Part shown: one piece after another, positions 1 to 13,040 of the stretch | How positions within the stretch are numbered: position 1 is the first letter of the stretch | How the letters are laid out: each line of letters opens with the position of its first letter | Assembly (NCBI GenBank): GCA_034620365.1 | Contig: JAQGEQ010000380.1 | Location: 1,240,001-1,304,000 of the forward strand | Reading direction: 5' to 3' | DNA from: Pegea sp. RAD2-039 | Taxonomy: Eukaryota > Chordata > Thaliacea > Salpida > Salpidae | DNA length: 64,000 nucleotides | Notes under the pieces: generated by a model | The model's database searches: none | Seen by the model: only the letters and a program-made list of their open reading frames with translations | Told to the model about the DNA's origin: nothing | Made by a program: the position numbers and the translations under genes

Positions 1-445
1 TAACAGATGTAAAGTTGTTTCGGTTTTCTACTTGTAATTTATGCACAAGAGTTTTTAAAATTCTTGTTTTTTCAGTTCTTTGAACAATTTCAGTAAACTT
101 TTAACCTCAAGTTTATTATTATAACTAAATGAAGGAAGCAAGTAAATTTTTTAACAAAGATTTTTTTGAAAAGAAGCACATTTGATTATAATTTAGGTAT
201 CAACAAACACATTACCTTGATCTTGATTTGAAAAAAAAACTTTTAAAATTAGTATATAGCTACAAATTTCATTTGTTAGAAAGTTTGAAGATTAATACAC
301 ATAATATATTAAAGATTCTGTTATTGAATTTTGTATAAATTTATTCAGTTATAAATGAAATCAATAAAAATTTACAATGTAACCAGCCGAAAAAATTGAC
401 ATAAAATTGTATTTTGTGAAAAACTTTTAAAAATATTTTTTTCAG
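1..445. other. Upstream flank of carbonic anhydrase gene, possible exon remnant
   Basis: No complete gene is visible. A splice-acceptor-like T-rich tract ending in cag at about position 75 is followed by a short frame reading SLNNFSKLLTSSLLL and then a stop. In another frame it reads FFEQFQ and a stop. Both resemble the segment that starts the last carbonic anhydrase exons downstream ([10 protein letters not shown] at 7178). It may be the tail of a further upstream carbonic anhydrase copy or chance similarity. The signal-peptide exon expected for the gene starting at 446 was not identified here. Confidence 0.2.
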
Positions 446-3400
446 TTTATCTGGTCAGATGTAGCAATGATTGGAGCTACGAAGGTCATAAAGGTATAAA
501 CAGTTTTTAAATATTATTTTTACTCAAACTGTATACCATTAAGGTCCAAAGTTTTGGAGTAGTTTAGATGGCAACACATGTGGAGGCGATAATCAATCCC
601 CAATCAATATTATTGAAAGCTCTGTGATATCAGATCAAGCTCTTACAAGATTGGAATTTCAAAACTATGATAAGTCACTAAACAAATTGGATTTAATTAA
701 CAATGGCCACAGCAGTGAGTAATAATAATAAAATTAAATTAGTTTTTACGATTTTAGACAAGCTCTAAATATTTTATTTGAATAAATTAGTAGCTAAATA
801 TTACTTAAGGAAAGTTGATAGTAAAACTTATCAGAACTTAGGAGATGCTTGCGATATTGCATGAAATAATTGTTACAGAAATAAAAATATCATGATTTTA
901 ATTATACTTAGCAAGTAGTAAACTAATACCTTCAACAAATTCATCATAATTGACAACTTTCTTTAAAACTTCTTTTACTTTTACTTCAACCTCTTGTTTT
1001 GTTGCAATAAAACTAGTTGTAACAAGAATGAGCTTATGAAAACAATGCTGTACAAATAATAGAGTTGAATTCAAATTTGTTTGTCAGTAAAGTGTCTTTT
1101 ATTAACTGTGTATCTGTGTAACTTAGGTTTAAAATAAAGTTTAAACTACATTATTTTTAAGCTACAAACAATCACAATGAATAATTATTATATAAAAAAT
1201 ATATTGTTTAATCAGAAAATGCTTTCACATTTATACTTTCTATTCATTTACTTCTCTAATAATGATTAAATACATGATAATGTAAACAAGTCAATTTATT
1301 TTCGATTGCATATTATAAGTTTTACTGTTTGGGCGAAAGCAACATATCATAACCAAAAATCTTTACTAAGTAATACTGTTACAAGTACTATTTGCACTGT
1401 AATGATTTAAAATAGTTTTAAGAACATCATTTTACTATTGTAAGTTCAAACGTGAATATTAAATTTTTTTTAGTAAAACTCATTTTGAAAAGCAATGATA
1501 AGCCTATGAAGATGACTGATGAATTAAATCAAACATATACTGCCTTACAACTTCATTTTCATTGGACTTCTGAAGATTTCCGTGGTGGTTCTGAACATAC
1601 TTTAAATGGGAAACATTTTCCTATTGAAGTAAATTTTTGATATAAATCTTTAATTCAACTACTTAAACTGTAGACCTAGTCTTTAGATCAATCTTATTCT
1701 CGGAACTTTTTTGAAACAGTTAAAAAAACTATTGAAATAGTTACTACTGATTAAACAAGTATTCTAGACTATTCACAAGAGTTTGTTTGAATAAGAAGTT
1801 TTATTTACAGTTGAAATTAAAATAAAGCAGCTTCAACAAAAGGCTTTCACGTTTTGAAATCTACATTTTGTACTAATAAGCTTAAGTTGATTATTCAAAT
1901 TACTTATCAATTATGTAATTTTGAATTTTATTTTAAACGGCTAGACAAAATACTGGAAAAAATATTATATTTTTTTCAACAATTATTATTAATTTAACAT
2001 TCAACTTAACTTGCTTTGATAATTGTGCATTTTATTCAAGTTTTGTTTATTTGTATATTCTCACTATTATTTCTCTATGAATCTGAAATAACTTTGATAT
2101 GATTTTTATTTTCCACTTATCGTATAAAATAAACCTAGATTAAATTAAAATAAATAAACTAGGAATAAACTAATTCTCTTAACCTAAATTAAAAACAATT
2201 TTTCACTTAATAAGAAAACAAACTTTGGGTTTAGTGACTTAAACTGAGTGTATTTAATTTTTAAAAGCTATATGTGGTAAAGCTCTTTTTACAAAAATAA
2301 AACTAAAAGTTTGGTTCTATGTGACTAGATAATTATAAGCTCGGATATAAATAAAAGTAAATGCAGTATCAGTATAATTTGTTGATCATTAGTTTAGAGA
2401 AGACACTTTTAAGAAGTTCAATTGGAACTGAATGTTGTTTCAAATTTGAATCTGTTTTTCAGATGCACATTGTTCATATTAAAGATTCATTTGAAAATTT
2501 AGATGATGTTCGAAGTATAAGAGATGGTTTGGCAGTCATTGGAGTTTTTCTACAAACTGATAATTTCACAGAAAAAAGTTCATTTGATAATCTTCTCCAA
2601 ATTCTTCCAAAATTTCCAGGTTAGTCTAAAAAAATCTATTTTTATAACTTTCAAATTAAACTAATCATCAACCACCTTATACTTTTTTATCGCTAATCTT
2701 AACGGGTATTTATTCGCTACATCAAATTTTTAATTAACAGATAAATGAAAAGATTTAATTGTTAATTAATTGGCACAATAATAAATTTTTATTGCACATT
2801 TTTTATCACCGTGCAGAACCATATTAGCATTTACTTATTATTTTACATTTCTTACTAGTGATAACTACAGGCTCAAAACTAATTTTTCAGAAAAATGTTT
2901 CAAAACCGATTAAATTAAAAAAAATAGTAAATATCTTTTTGGTGATCCTTTTTTTTGCTTTTTCAAATTTTCAAAAATTCTTATCGATTTTAGATCACTG
3001 GCTACATATATTTTGAAGTAATTGAGGTCTATACGACTGTCTTAAGTAATCATTTCTCGGAATTCTTAATCACCAAAAAAGTGAAACATTAAAAAACCTG
3101 ATGTTTAGTTTGCCTAACTTGTTTTTTTCAAATAGTCACTAAAATGTGATGAAACGTAAATATGTCAAATGCAGTAATGATAAACCAATGAGAAATACCA
3201 GTTTGAATCAATTATAAGCTGTCTAAGAGAAGGCAAAAATAAACAATATTTGGCATAAGATCGATAATTACTTGAAGATCTAAGCTGATTTCAAGCTTGC
3301 TGTATTTCTTATAAATTTACAAAAATAATTAGATGAAAAAAAACAAACCAATTTTATATCTTTGGTTTGGAAATTTGCATTGGACAGTAAATTTTATATG

Positions 3401-4609
3401 TTTATACATAACGCAACTAACGATTGAAATGTCAAGTTATTAGAACAAATATTTGTCAATTAAAACAGGTTTTGATGCCACTAAGTGTGTTAAAATGACT
3501 TAATTTATTAAGTACACAGTTAAACTAAGCTTTCTTGAATATCTGGATAAAAAATGCTTTAAAATTACCAGTTTGAGAATTCTTATTCTAGAATGTAATT
3601 ATAAAGCCTTTATTGAGTAACTGAAACATGAAACAGTTATTAAGAAAAACAATTTTATTGTCATTTGTTTATACATCAATCTAATTTTTCATCCAAAGAC
3701 TAATCGTGCTAGAGTGGTTCGAAACACAAGTTCTTAGAAGAGACATGGTAATCGCAATTTTTGAGAATAAAATACTTATTAATTCGATATTATTTATTTA
3801 CTTTCGTTGTTCTTTTAAATAAAACCAATCTGTAATGAGTGTAAATTCTAATTCTTTATTTTTAAGTTTCTTTTTTTTGAGTATTCATGATTAAAAGTTG
3901 ATGTGAATGTAGGTGACAAGATATCAGTAGATACAAAAGTATCTTTGGATGACCTTTTACCTTACTCCGCTTCATATTATCGTTATTATGGATCTTTAAC
4001 AACACCTCCATGTTACGAAGTTGTTAAATGGTCAGTGATGAAAGAACCGGTGAAAGTACCAGCCTCTCTGGTGAGAAAATTTAAGAATTTAAGAATTGAA
4101 AATATGAAACATATAAATGGTTTTGTCAACATTTTCTGTTTTTAATCATTCCTTAATAATCATGTATATAAAAATTACTCTTCATCAACTAAACTATATA
4201 ATTTATATAAAAAATTATACCATTAAAAGAGTAAACTTTGTTCTACTTTTGTATTTTTAATAAAGTTAAATCTAGTTGTAAAAATAACTCAGACAAAGCT
4301 GATTTCTAGAAGCAAACACAATAAAAAAAGTTAGAAAAAATTGAGTTGTAAAGTAGCCGTTATAATGAAACTTCTAGACAAATATAAAACACAAGATTTA
4401 ATTGTCAATTGTTCAAAAAAAGTTTAATTCTAAAAGTTTTTTTTTTGAGTTAATCTTTTTTCAGCTGAGAATGTTGCAGAAAAATACTTTTAATAGTAGG
4501 CAAAGAGAGGAATCAAACTCTTTTCATGAAACATATCGAGAAATTTCTGGAAATTTTCGTCCAACTCAAAATCTCAACAAAAGGATTGTTACGAGCTTTT
4601 TCGAAAACG
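446..4609 (+). CDS. Alpha-carbonic anhydrase, first of two tandem domains (5' end not found)
   Basis: Zinc enzyme for reversible CO2 hydration. Phase-consistent exons are 446-493, 544-714, 1474-1628, 2463-2619, 3913-4070 and 4465-4609. The order of alpha-CA landmarks is complete: DWSYEGHKGPKFW, QSPINI, NNGHS (proton-shuttle His region), QLHFHW and SEHT (the three zinc histidines), MHIVH, DGLAVIGVFLQ, SLTTPPCYEVVKW (active-site Thr) and ISGNFRPTQNLN. The loop between QLHFHW and SEHT is about ten residues shorter than in the second domain. The exon frame is already open at 446, so a start or signal exon lies further 5'. The last exon ends in phase 1 and joins in frame to 4904, so this is probably the first half of a two-domain protein. 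Reading through its donor instead gives a stop at 4648-4650. Confidence 0.85.
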
Positions 4610-4903
4610 GTAACTTTGATTATAAGTTCAAGTTTTACAGAAAAAAGTAATATAAATAGACGCGGAAATTGTAGCTTTTAGTTTTGTATCAAAAATATTT
4701 GATAAGTCAAAATTTTAATTTACTAAATAGTTATAAAAATAAAAACATCAACAAGCTCCATTAAACTTTCTCAATAACTTTGTTTAAGGTAATGATTCTA
4801 TATCAATAAAAATGTAACGTAATCGTGTCATTAGAAACTAATACTGACGTCAAAGATTTCTCTTCTCTAGATTCATTAAATAATTTTTCCATTTGTACTT
4901 TAG

Positions 4904-7900
4904 ATATACTGATAGATAAGAAAAGCCACAGTTGGACTTATTCAGACACTACAAGTTAGTATTTTACTTTCTAATAAACTAGCTAAACACATTTATCTTT
5001 AATTTCTTTTTAAACTTATAATATTTTGATCTTTAGATTGCTGAATAGCTGCATAAAAGAGCTAATTTAACCGTACCGCAATCAGATTAATACTAAAAAA
5101 TATATTGTTTTTCTAAAACATTTTTTTACTTACCACATATTTATTTTATGTACAAATGCTTCACGTTTTAGAAAACTTATTTTTCTTACACCAAATTTGC
5201 TGCATCATTTGCTGTTTATCAATCTAGAGACTTGTAAATGGCTTAAGGGAGATGGTATTAATGAAGAAACAGATGACCACTGTAAAAAATGTGCAGGCAA
5301 AGAACAATCACCAGTAAATATCCAAACATCTATCGTAAAATCTTATGAACTCGTCTTACATGAATTACAATTTTCTACAACTTTCTCCAAAACTTCTAGT
5401 GGAACTTTAAGCAATAATGGCCATACAAGTACTCGATGTTTTTTCAAATTACTTTGATTCGCGAAAATTCATTCTCTAAGCTGTGTTAATTTCATAAATA
5501 CGAGCTTTTATTTACTAATTGTTCTATAAAATATTATTCTTAAAGTTGTTTACACACTTGGTCGAGACGATTTGACATTTAGTGAAGGAAGTAGAAAGTA
5601 TCAAGCCCTACAATTACATTTTCACTGGGCATCTGCTACTTTTAGTAATTTAAACAAAGACTTTGCATATCAAGGAGGATCAGAACATACTGTAAACAAT
5701 CAGCACTATCCAATTGAAGTAATCAAGTTAGTTCCACTGGCATATACACTTTATTTGATACTTTGTGTAGATGCATATAGTGCACAAGAAATTGTCTGGT
5801 GGAACTAGTGATGGTAGAGATGTTTTAGGTGTGATTGGTGTTTTTTTTGAAATTGCTAAAGACGAAGATACTGTGGTAAATGTTGAAGATGAAGAATTGC
5901 TGAAACTAACTTCCTTTTTTAAAGATGTTTCTTATGCAGGTTCTAATTGAGATTTATTGATAATAACGGTTAAGTGTCTTATAACATTACCATTTTGTAT
6001 GGAGCGCTATTATCTAAAAATTTAAATCAATAATGGCGCCATAAACTTTAAACTTAATACTTTAAAAATTTGCTGAATTTAAACATATTTTCTCAATTAT
6101 TTTTTGCAATCAAAAATTTGTTATCAAAAATTTTATTATCAAAAAATTTGTTATCAAAAATTTGTTATCAAAAATTTGTTATCAAAAATTTGAAGCAGGT
6201 TTCCTCAGAAGTATTTTTAAAGAGACAATATCACTGAGAAATTCGTGATTGTTTGACAGAAAATAAAAAAAAAATGTTTGAAGCTTTATTTGCTCTTTTT
6301 ATAAAAATGACGTTTTATTAGAAAAAAATTGAATTTATAGTCCTTACAATAAAACTCGTTTACAATAAAATTTGACGATCAGTTGTTCATAATCTATGAA
6401 TCAATTAGCGGACTAGATGCTACCTTGCTAACAAATAAGCCGTGACAAGTCACTTATATTATCTTGATAGATAAAATTTAACTTCAATCACTGTAATTTT
6501 TAAAACAAGAAAAATCATTTGAATTTTAGGAAACAAATTTGGCTTTTAAATTTTTTTTATTTCTAGAATTCTAAATTTTGATTTCAGCTAACAACAACTT
6601 TTTAACGAAAAACAAATTCTATAAATAATAATGATTTTATAGGTTTACAACATCACATCAAAGTTGGGCCAATATTAAGGAAACTTATTCCGGATACGTT
6701 GTCTTATTATCGGTATATGGGCTCGCTTACTACGCCGCCTTGTACTGAATCTGTTTTGTGGACAGTAATTAAAAGTCCTCTTATTATTTCGAAAAATCGG
6801 GTAAAACATTAGATACAACTATCTTGATATTATTTGGTAGCACTATCTAGTCTTTATAACAATGATAATCAAATGACTGTTAGTAAACTTTTAAACTGCA
6901 AAGCTAAATAATAAAGTTTGTTATTAGAATATTTTTGCAATATATAGATTACTGTTCCAGAAAAACTATACTTTAGTTATTTTTTTTTATCTAAAGCATT
7001 AAGTAAGTCAACAAAGAAATCACAACTGTTTTGAATTTTGAGAAGAAAGGTACTAGCTTACGTATAAGTAAATTAATTTGCATCTCATTTTTATTATTTT
7101 TTAAATAGGATGCAAAAATATTACAAAAATATTCAAGACTTCTTGGTTTGTTAAACATCAGATTTCTTTTATTTCAGTTTTTTGAATTTCAAAACCTTCT
7201 AAGATTTTCTTCAGTATCTGTAGAACCAGATAACAGCACACAAAAAACAGGTAATTCTTTATAGTTAAACAGTATAAATTACACACAAAGAACCTAATCA
7301 TTTATTGTAAGACCGATATTTTTGCCTTAGCAATGAAATCTAGTAAAATAATTAATGCTATTGATAAAGTTATAGAGTATCATAATAAATTGTTTTTGCA
7401 GAAAAACTGATCAATTCTCAAACTTGTCTTGCTGGCAACTATAGACCAGTACAAATGTTAAATGGAAGAACTATTTATTTTTACAAATCAGGTTACATTA
7501 GAAAAATAGTTAGGCTGAAACTAAACAATTTTTCAAGCAAAATAGCTTGTTGCGGTTAATTTAGTACTGTGTCCAACTATTTTAATCTTCGAAGAATTAT
7601 TATCTCATAGTCTAAAAATGGTATTTTTAATTAATTTAACTTTTTGGCACAAAACATTATGAATAGAAGCTTAAAGATTTATTTTTTCAAAGATAAAGAT
7701 TTATTTTACAAAACAAATTTTTAACATAGCTTACTGGATTATAGATTAATTTCATAAGTTATTACAAAATATTTTTAGTATTGTATTTTATTCAATTAAG
7801 AAAACCGACAAAATTTGTTTCACAAATATTAATAGCAACTTCATCATGGACAACTTTATTTTATGTGATCGCAATCATGACATCTGCTTTCATTCTCGTG

Positions 7901-8605
7901 GGAGGCTTCTATGCTTGTCGAAAAGTTTTTACGAAATCGACACCAGACGAAACAAGTTATACTAAAGGTGAATCCTAACTGATCAATCATTACTCAATTT
8001 TTGAAGCCCCTAAGTACTTTGTAGATTTATGTTTTAATTATTTCAACTTTTTACTTGACTGCTATAAAACACTAACGGCTGTTTCAATGGCTTACATGTT
8101 TTTGATTAATCGCTTGATTGTAAAATTGTTCATTTGCAGCAACTAATCTTGGCTAAAAGTTTAATTTTTCTGAGTTTTTATCACATTTATTTGATTAATC
8201 AAAAAGTAATATTTAATTTTAATCACTGCATTTATAAACAAACTATCAAGGTACCCTAGGCTCTGCTGACTGTATGAGATTAAATGACCTACAAGAGGTG
8301 GATGAAAGTAAGCACAAACGTTTAATCTAAATCTGCTTTGCAATCAGTATTAAGCTGTTTTGAGATTTAATCAAAATCAAATTTAGATTTTATGTTAAGT
8401 TTGAAAGCTAATTGTAAAACCTAAAAACACCAAAAGACTTAATTGTTTAACCCAAAACAATAACAAGTAATTTTGCTGATTATTATTAGTAATCAATTAT
8501 TCATTAAGCTTTTTTATGCTTTAATATTTTTGTACTTTTGCAAATACATTTTAGAATATTTATTTAAAAATAATTTCAGGGAAAGTTTCTTCTTACGAAG
8601 CTTAG
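4904..8605 (+). CDS. Alpha-carbonic anhydrase, second tandem domain with C-terminal transmembrane anchor
   Basis: Exons are 4904-4954, 5228-5428, 5546-5718, 5771-5939, 6643-6800, 7178-7250, 7402-7491, 7779-7967, 8260-8307 and 8580-8605, all phase-consistent. Landmarks: HSWTYSD, EQSPVNI, NNGHT, QLHFHW with SEHT (all three zinc histidines), [26 protein letters not shown] and [12 protein letters not shown]. Then follow a hydrophobic helix ([17 protein letters not shown] and onward) and the basic stop-transfer CRKVF, giving a type I membrane enzyme with an extracellular catalytic domain. The cytoplasmic tail either ends GES at 7978 if the last intron is retained, or continues through two small exons to a stop at 8603-8605. 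An AATAAA signal about 200 bases later supports the longer form. No ATG exon was found just upstream, which favours fusion to the domain at 446-4609. One intron (7251-7401) has no counterpart in the first domain. Confidence 0.87.
6106..6193. repeat. Minisatellite in a carbonic anhydrase intron
   Basis: Five to six imperfect copies of a 14-base unit, ttatcaaaaatttg, lie in the intron between exons 5771-5939 and 6643-6800. The first two units differ by small substitutions and indels; the last three are identical, which suggests recent expansion. Confidence 0.85.
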
Positions 8606-11600
8606 ATGAAACTAGTACCTACCAATAGCACTTATGTAAGTATAAATAGAAACTTTCTTGTTATTTACCGTCCTAAAGTTTGAATATTTCTTCTATAACC
8701 TTACACAAACCTATTTTAGGTTAAATTCTTGCTTATTTTGTTCTACAATTGTACTCTTTAACTTTTTTTCTTCTTACTTTTCAATCTTTCATCTAAAATC
8801 CATCAATAAAATGTTTGATTAAATGAATTCAGAATTCCTATCTCCGCTGTATGCTTTTAATTCCAAATGGCTCAAGTTGACTGAAAAGGTTTTTGAAAAA
8901 TATTTATACTGCAACATTTCTTACACAAACTTGGAGTTTTTCATTTGGATTAGAAACATATAAGAGCAGAAAATATTAAAGCTTAGCTTTACTAAAAACT
9001 TATAAGGCTTAATGAACTAAATTTGAAGCGATTATTTGAGTAAATACGTTGATAGATCAATAGTATTCTAGTGTAATTTAATCTCTACATGAATGTAAGG
9101 AGTTAAATTTTATTAGAAAATTGTAATTTTATTATTTACTTCTCTTTGAATTTAAAAACAAAACCTGTCAAGCTAAAGGTCATTATTCAAAGCTCAAAAG
9201 CGTTAAGATATTTTATAACCTTTGAATTTGAAACTTTCTTAATTGATTTCATAATTGTAAGGCCACGCTTTTTGAAAATAATAATTATTTGCTAACAACT
9301 TGAATTGCTTTAATATTGACTTTTAAACTTTTCGTTTTGTAAACTTCGTTCAAATATGAATCTGTTATTAAAAATAAGATTTTTTTAATTCAGCTGTTTT
9401 AACATAATAATCAAACAAAATAATTTTAACAAAATTTAAGTAAGTTTGAGGAGGATATATCAAAAAAGTTATTTTATTGTTTTTAAACATAAATCATTTT
9501 CTACATCACGTGTATTAATAAACTCTAAGAAAACTTTTACAAGAAATTAATTATCTATTAAAGGTTAAATGTCACTCAGAAGTTATTTTTTCATCGATTT
9601 TTAGTAAAAGTTATTCTGAATTTATAAAATATACAAAACAACTCAGCAAGATTTTCGATAGTAAAAGTTTGAAAGATATTTCATTCGAAAATTCTAATGT
9701 TACCAGGATTGCGATACAGAATTTTATAACTTTTAAAAAACATAGTTTGGTAGTAAACATTAAGAAGATAAGGAACAAAAGTTAATTTTGTTTAGTTAGC
9801 ATGATTAAATACTTTTTGGAATCGGCTGGTAGTTGCAGAACCATGTATAAACCTTAGCATTACTAACAGCAATTAAAAACAAAAGCATTTACGATAACGA
9901 AAAGTAGCTAAAATTGTATTTAATGTAATATTAATCTATTGCTTTAACAAACATCGTTTTAGTTTTTCCACATTAGTGATGACGGTCTTCTACTTAAAAT
10001 CGACTATCTTTTAATTTTATTTTGTTTAAAACTTAATGATTTATTTTTTAATAATCAACAATTTAAAACATATATGTTTGTGTGAAAATTGTGAATTAAC
10101 TTTTAGCTCAGGATTTACTTTATAAAAATACTTATGCAGCAATCTGAATTAAAGATATACTGCTTTACAATTTGCATAAGTTGGTATACCTAAGTTGGTA
10201 TACCTGATAAACAGCGCTATAAATAAAGCGATATATTTATATGAGGATACATTTGCACCCCAGCTGGATAAACCAATTTAACAAAGAACCAAATTAGTCG
10301 ATCTGGAACTTTAATCTGTAAAACTCCCAGATAACAAAGTTTTACATCTTGTGTTTAGTAGACGTTGCTTTTGGCAGTTTCTCTCACCTACCTTGGTGGT
10401 ATTTTCTACGCTTCTTAAAAATAGTTTAAAAGCAAATATAGAAGTTAAGATAAATGAAATAGTTGTCAGAAGCTTATCTTGAAGTAGTATTTTCTACATG
10501 TCTGAACGTCAATACAATTAAAGTGTTGAAAAACTTTTTTTAAATAAGTAATCAAACTTATTTTAATGAGTAGTATAGCTTACAGACTATAAAGCACTTT
10601 ACACTCATAAAACTTAAATAGTTAATGAGATTGTTACAACTTTATTTTAAATAACTTTCATGTCGTTTTTTTAAATTTTAATTTTATGTAACTCAAACGA
10701 TGTTAAAAATTTGTTTAATGATGCATAATGACTGAATATGCTTTTTGATGTAGTAATAAACGATCTAGTAACTTTGTGATAAGCATTGTTTGATTACTCC
10801 TGTGTTTTACCAAATACTGCTGATGATGACTTTTATTATCTGTTTGTTATTTTAGAATTATTTTTAATTTTAGGTAGCTAAATAAAATTTAGTTTCAATT
10901 TAATCTAACTTTTATTTGTTCAATTAAAGTTTAATATAGTTAAATTAGACAAATCTATTTTCAACTGATGGTCACCATTTTCTGACATAAAAAAAATAAA
11001 TTTATGATGTTTAAGCAAAATGAGAAGAAATATTAAATAAATAAGTTAAATAGTCCAAACTTATTTTGACGTATTTGAATAGACGACCGCGACCAGAAGA
11101 ACAGTCCAAAGCATTAAGTTTTGTGGAATTTGAAACTCGTAAATTAATGCTACCAATTTTTGGGATTTAATTTAATCAATTTAGAAAAAAAGGCTATAAT
11201 GAAAACTAAAAAATTAATTTTATGGAAAACGGAATTTTCAAAAGTTGAACTTTCGAATATAAAAATATTTTTAGATAAAAATTAACAAAACAATTTTATT
11301 TTTATGGTTCACTTGCTAATTTGCTCAATTCAAAGCTAACATTTTTAGTTAAAATTAAAATGCTGGCAATCTAAAAAGTAGAAAAATCTTAAAAAGCACA
11401 ATAATGCTGAAGTTATGTCATTTTACGAGTAAATATTTTTAGTTTTAACAATATTTGATGAAAGATAGAAAATTAGAAGTGAAAATATGCAATTCGTTCA
11501 AATATAAAAAAAAACTGGTAAAACTTCTTGTTTGAGGCAGCACATCATTAGTATTTAATTTTCTCATCTTTATTTCCTCTATTTATGAAATAAATTAGAA

Positions 11601-12881
11601 ACTCAACAAAAATTTTATAAGAAAATTTATGAAAACTGTTTTTAAATCTAAGGAATAGTCTTAATGTCAACTAATAATAAAGTAAATACGAAAGTACGTC
11701 ATTAATAACCAACCAATTAAGAAACTAAGTTTAAATTTAGATTGAGTTGTTGCTTCCTTTCCTTATTTGGTTATGAATTTTATATCATATAAATTGCAAT
11801 TATACAGGTTCAGTTTTAGTGTCTTATAATCAACCAGAAATCTTTTTTCGCTGAGATTTAATACAATTTCTAGTGCCACTAATAATCAAAAAAGACAAAT
11901 TTATTATAATATCAATCTAAACAGAATTAAACCTTTGAAACTAGTATTCAGTTTTTAAGTATGCGTTTTTTTTAGTTTTTATGAATTATATTTCAATTAG
12001 TCAACAAAACTTGAAAAATATTTGTTCTGTGAGTTAGCAACAGCTATGCATTCAAATTTCAGTTTACAAAAACTAATCTTAACAACTAGACGTATATTCA
12101 GTCTAGAAACAGGCTTAACATGATATAATACAATTAGAAATTGTTTTTTGATATGTTTAATATTTTTTCAAGTTTTCATGTAAAAAACTTTAAACAAAAA
12201 TGAAATTATAAGAGATTAAATTATACTGAAAAAATTAAAAATCAAGAAATTTTATGCTCTTGAGGTAATACATTAAGTTTAAGTGTGCCTAGAAATATCT
12301 AAAAAACTAAAATCAACCGAAAAATTGATGTGAGCTTTGAACCGGAAACATTAACGAGCTCTTTTTAACAAACCTTCAAAATATGACCTTTTAATTGTTC
12401 CTTTAGTGTAGCAATCATTCACCAATATTAATGAATCTAAATTTTAGCAAAGTGAAAGTTTGAGTTTTTACTTGTATATAAAAAAAAGTTAATTTTGAGA
12501 TGTAATTTTTTTAATTAATTGCAAGTTTATACTTTAATTGAAACTTATTTTTTCAAATAATTTAAATATATTTGATAATATATTTCTTGCAAGTTGATTA
12601 TTCTGTTACATTAGCTAACAAAAAATTGGCAAGTTTTTACATCTAAGTAAATAAAAAGTTGGACTATTGACAGCTGATCATTTTACATTATGGCTTCAAA
12701 CAACATCTTCAATTTCCCTTGAGAACAATGAGATCACTGCGGACTTAATGTAAGATCTTGATGCTATTTAAGTCAGTCAACTGATTTGAAAAATCTTAAA
12801 TTTTTCAGTCTCACCTATATTTTAATTTTGGTATATCACTAGTTACATTTTAATAAAAAATTATTAGTTTTGTTTTAAAGG
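8606..12881. other. Long AT-rich intergenic stretch
   Basis: Apart from the polyadenylation signal at 8805 there is no convincing exon, RNA gene or repeat array. Open frames are short and of low-complexity Asn/Lys/Phe composition. Distant regulatory sites or untranslated exons cannot be excluded. Confidence 0.6.
8805..8810 (+). terminator. Polyadenylation signal AATAAA, carbonic anhydrase gene
   Basis: Canonical AATAAA about 200 bases after the stop at 8603-8605. It fits the use of the two small terminal exons at 8260 and 8580. Such hexamers are frequent by chance in DNA this AT-rich. Confidence 0.4.
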
Positions 12882-13040
12882 ATGTTTTTATTTCACTTTT
12901 TAGAACAATGTTTGCAAAAAGCGTTAGCTGAAAACTATTCTATATTTGTTAAAAGTCTATTAAGTAACAGATTAAGTTTAAAGTTTACGAATCAACCCTC
13001 GCAAGCGATAATAAAATTTCCATTACCATATGAAGGTTAA
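12882..13040 (+). CDS. Small open reading frame or exon, unrecognised
   Basis: An ATG-to-stop frame of 52 codons opens MFLFHFLEQCLQKALAENYS and ends KFPLPYEG. From about 12904 it also has an acceptor-like tttttag and, at the end, a donor-like gaag|gttaat, so it could be an internal exon of a longer gene. The composition (Gln, Ser, Pro and Leu rather than only Asn/Lys/Phe) looks more coding than its surroundings. No family is recognised and no in-phase partner exon was found. Confidence 0.25.
   Translation: MFLFHFLEQCLQKALAENYSIFVKSLLSNRLSLKFTNQPSQAIIKFPLPYEG

Noticed and set aside
3710-3730. Short tRNA B-box-like string (gtggttcgaaacac)
   Set aside because: No A box or cloverleaf could be formed around it.
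4610-4650. Stop reached by reading through the donor at 4609 as the end of a separate first carbonic anhydrase gene
   Set aside because: Possible, but the added residues are intron-like, and the in-frame splice to 4904 plus the lack of a start exon for the second domain favour one gene.
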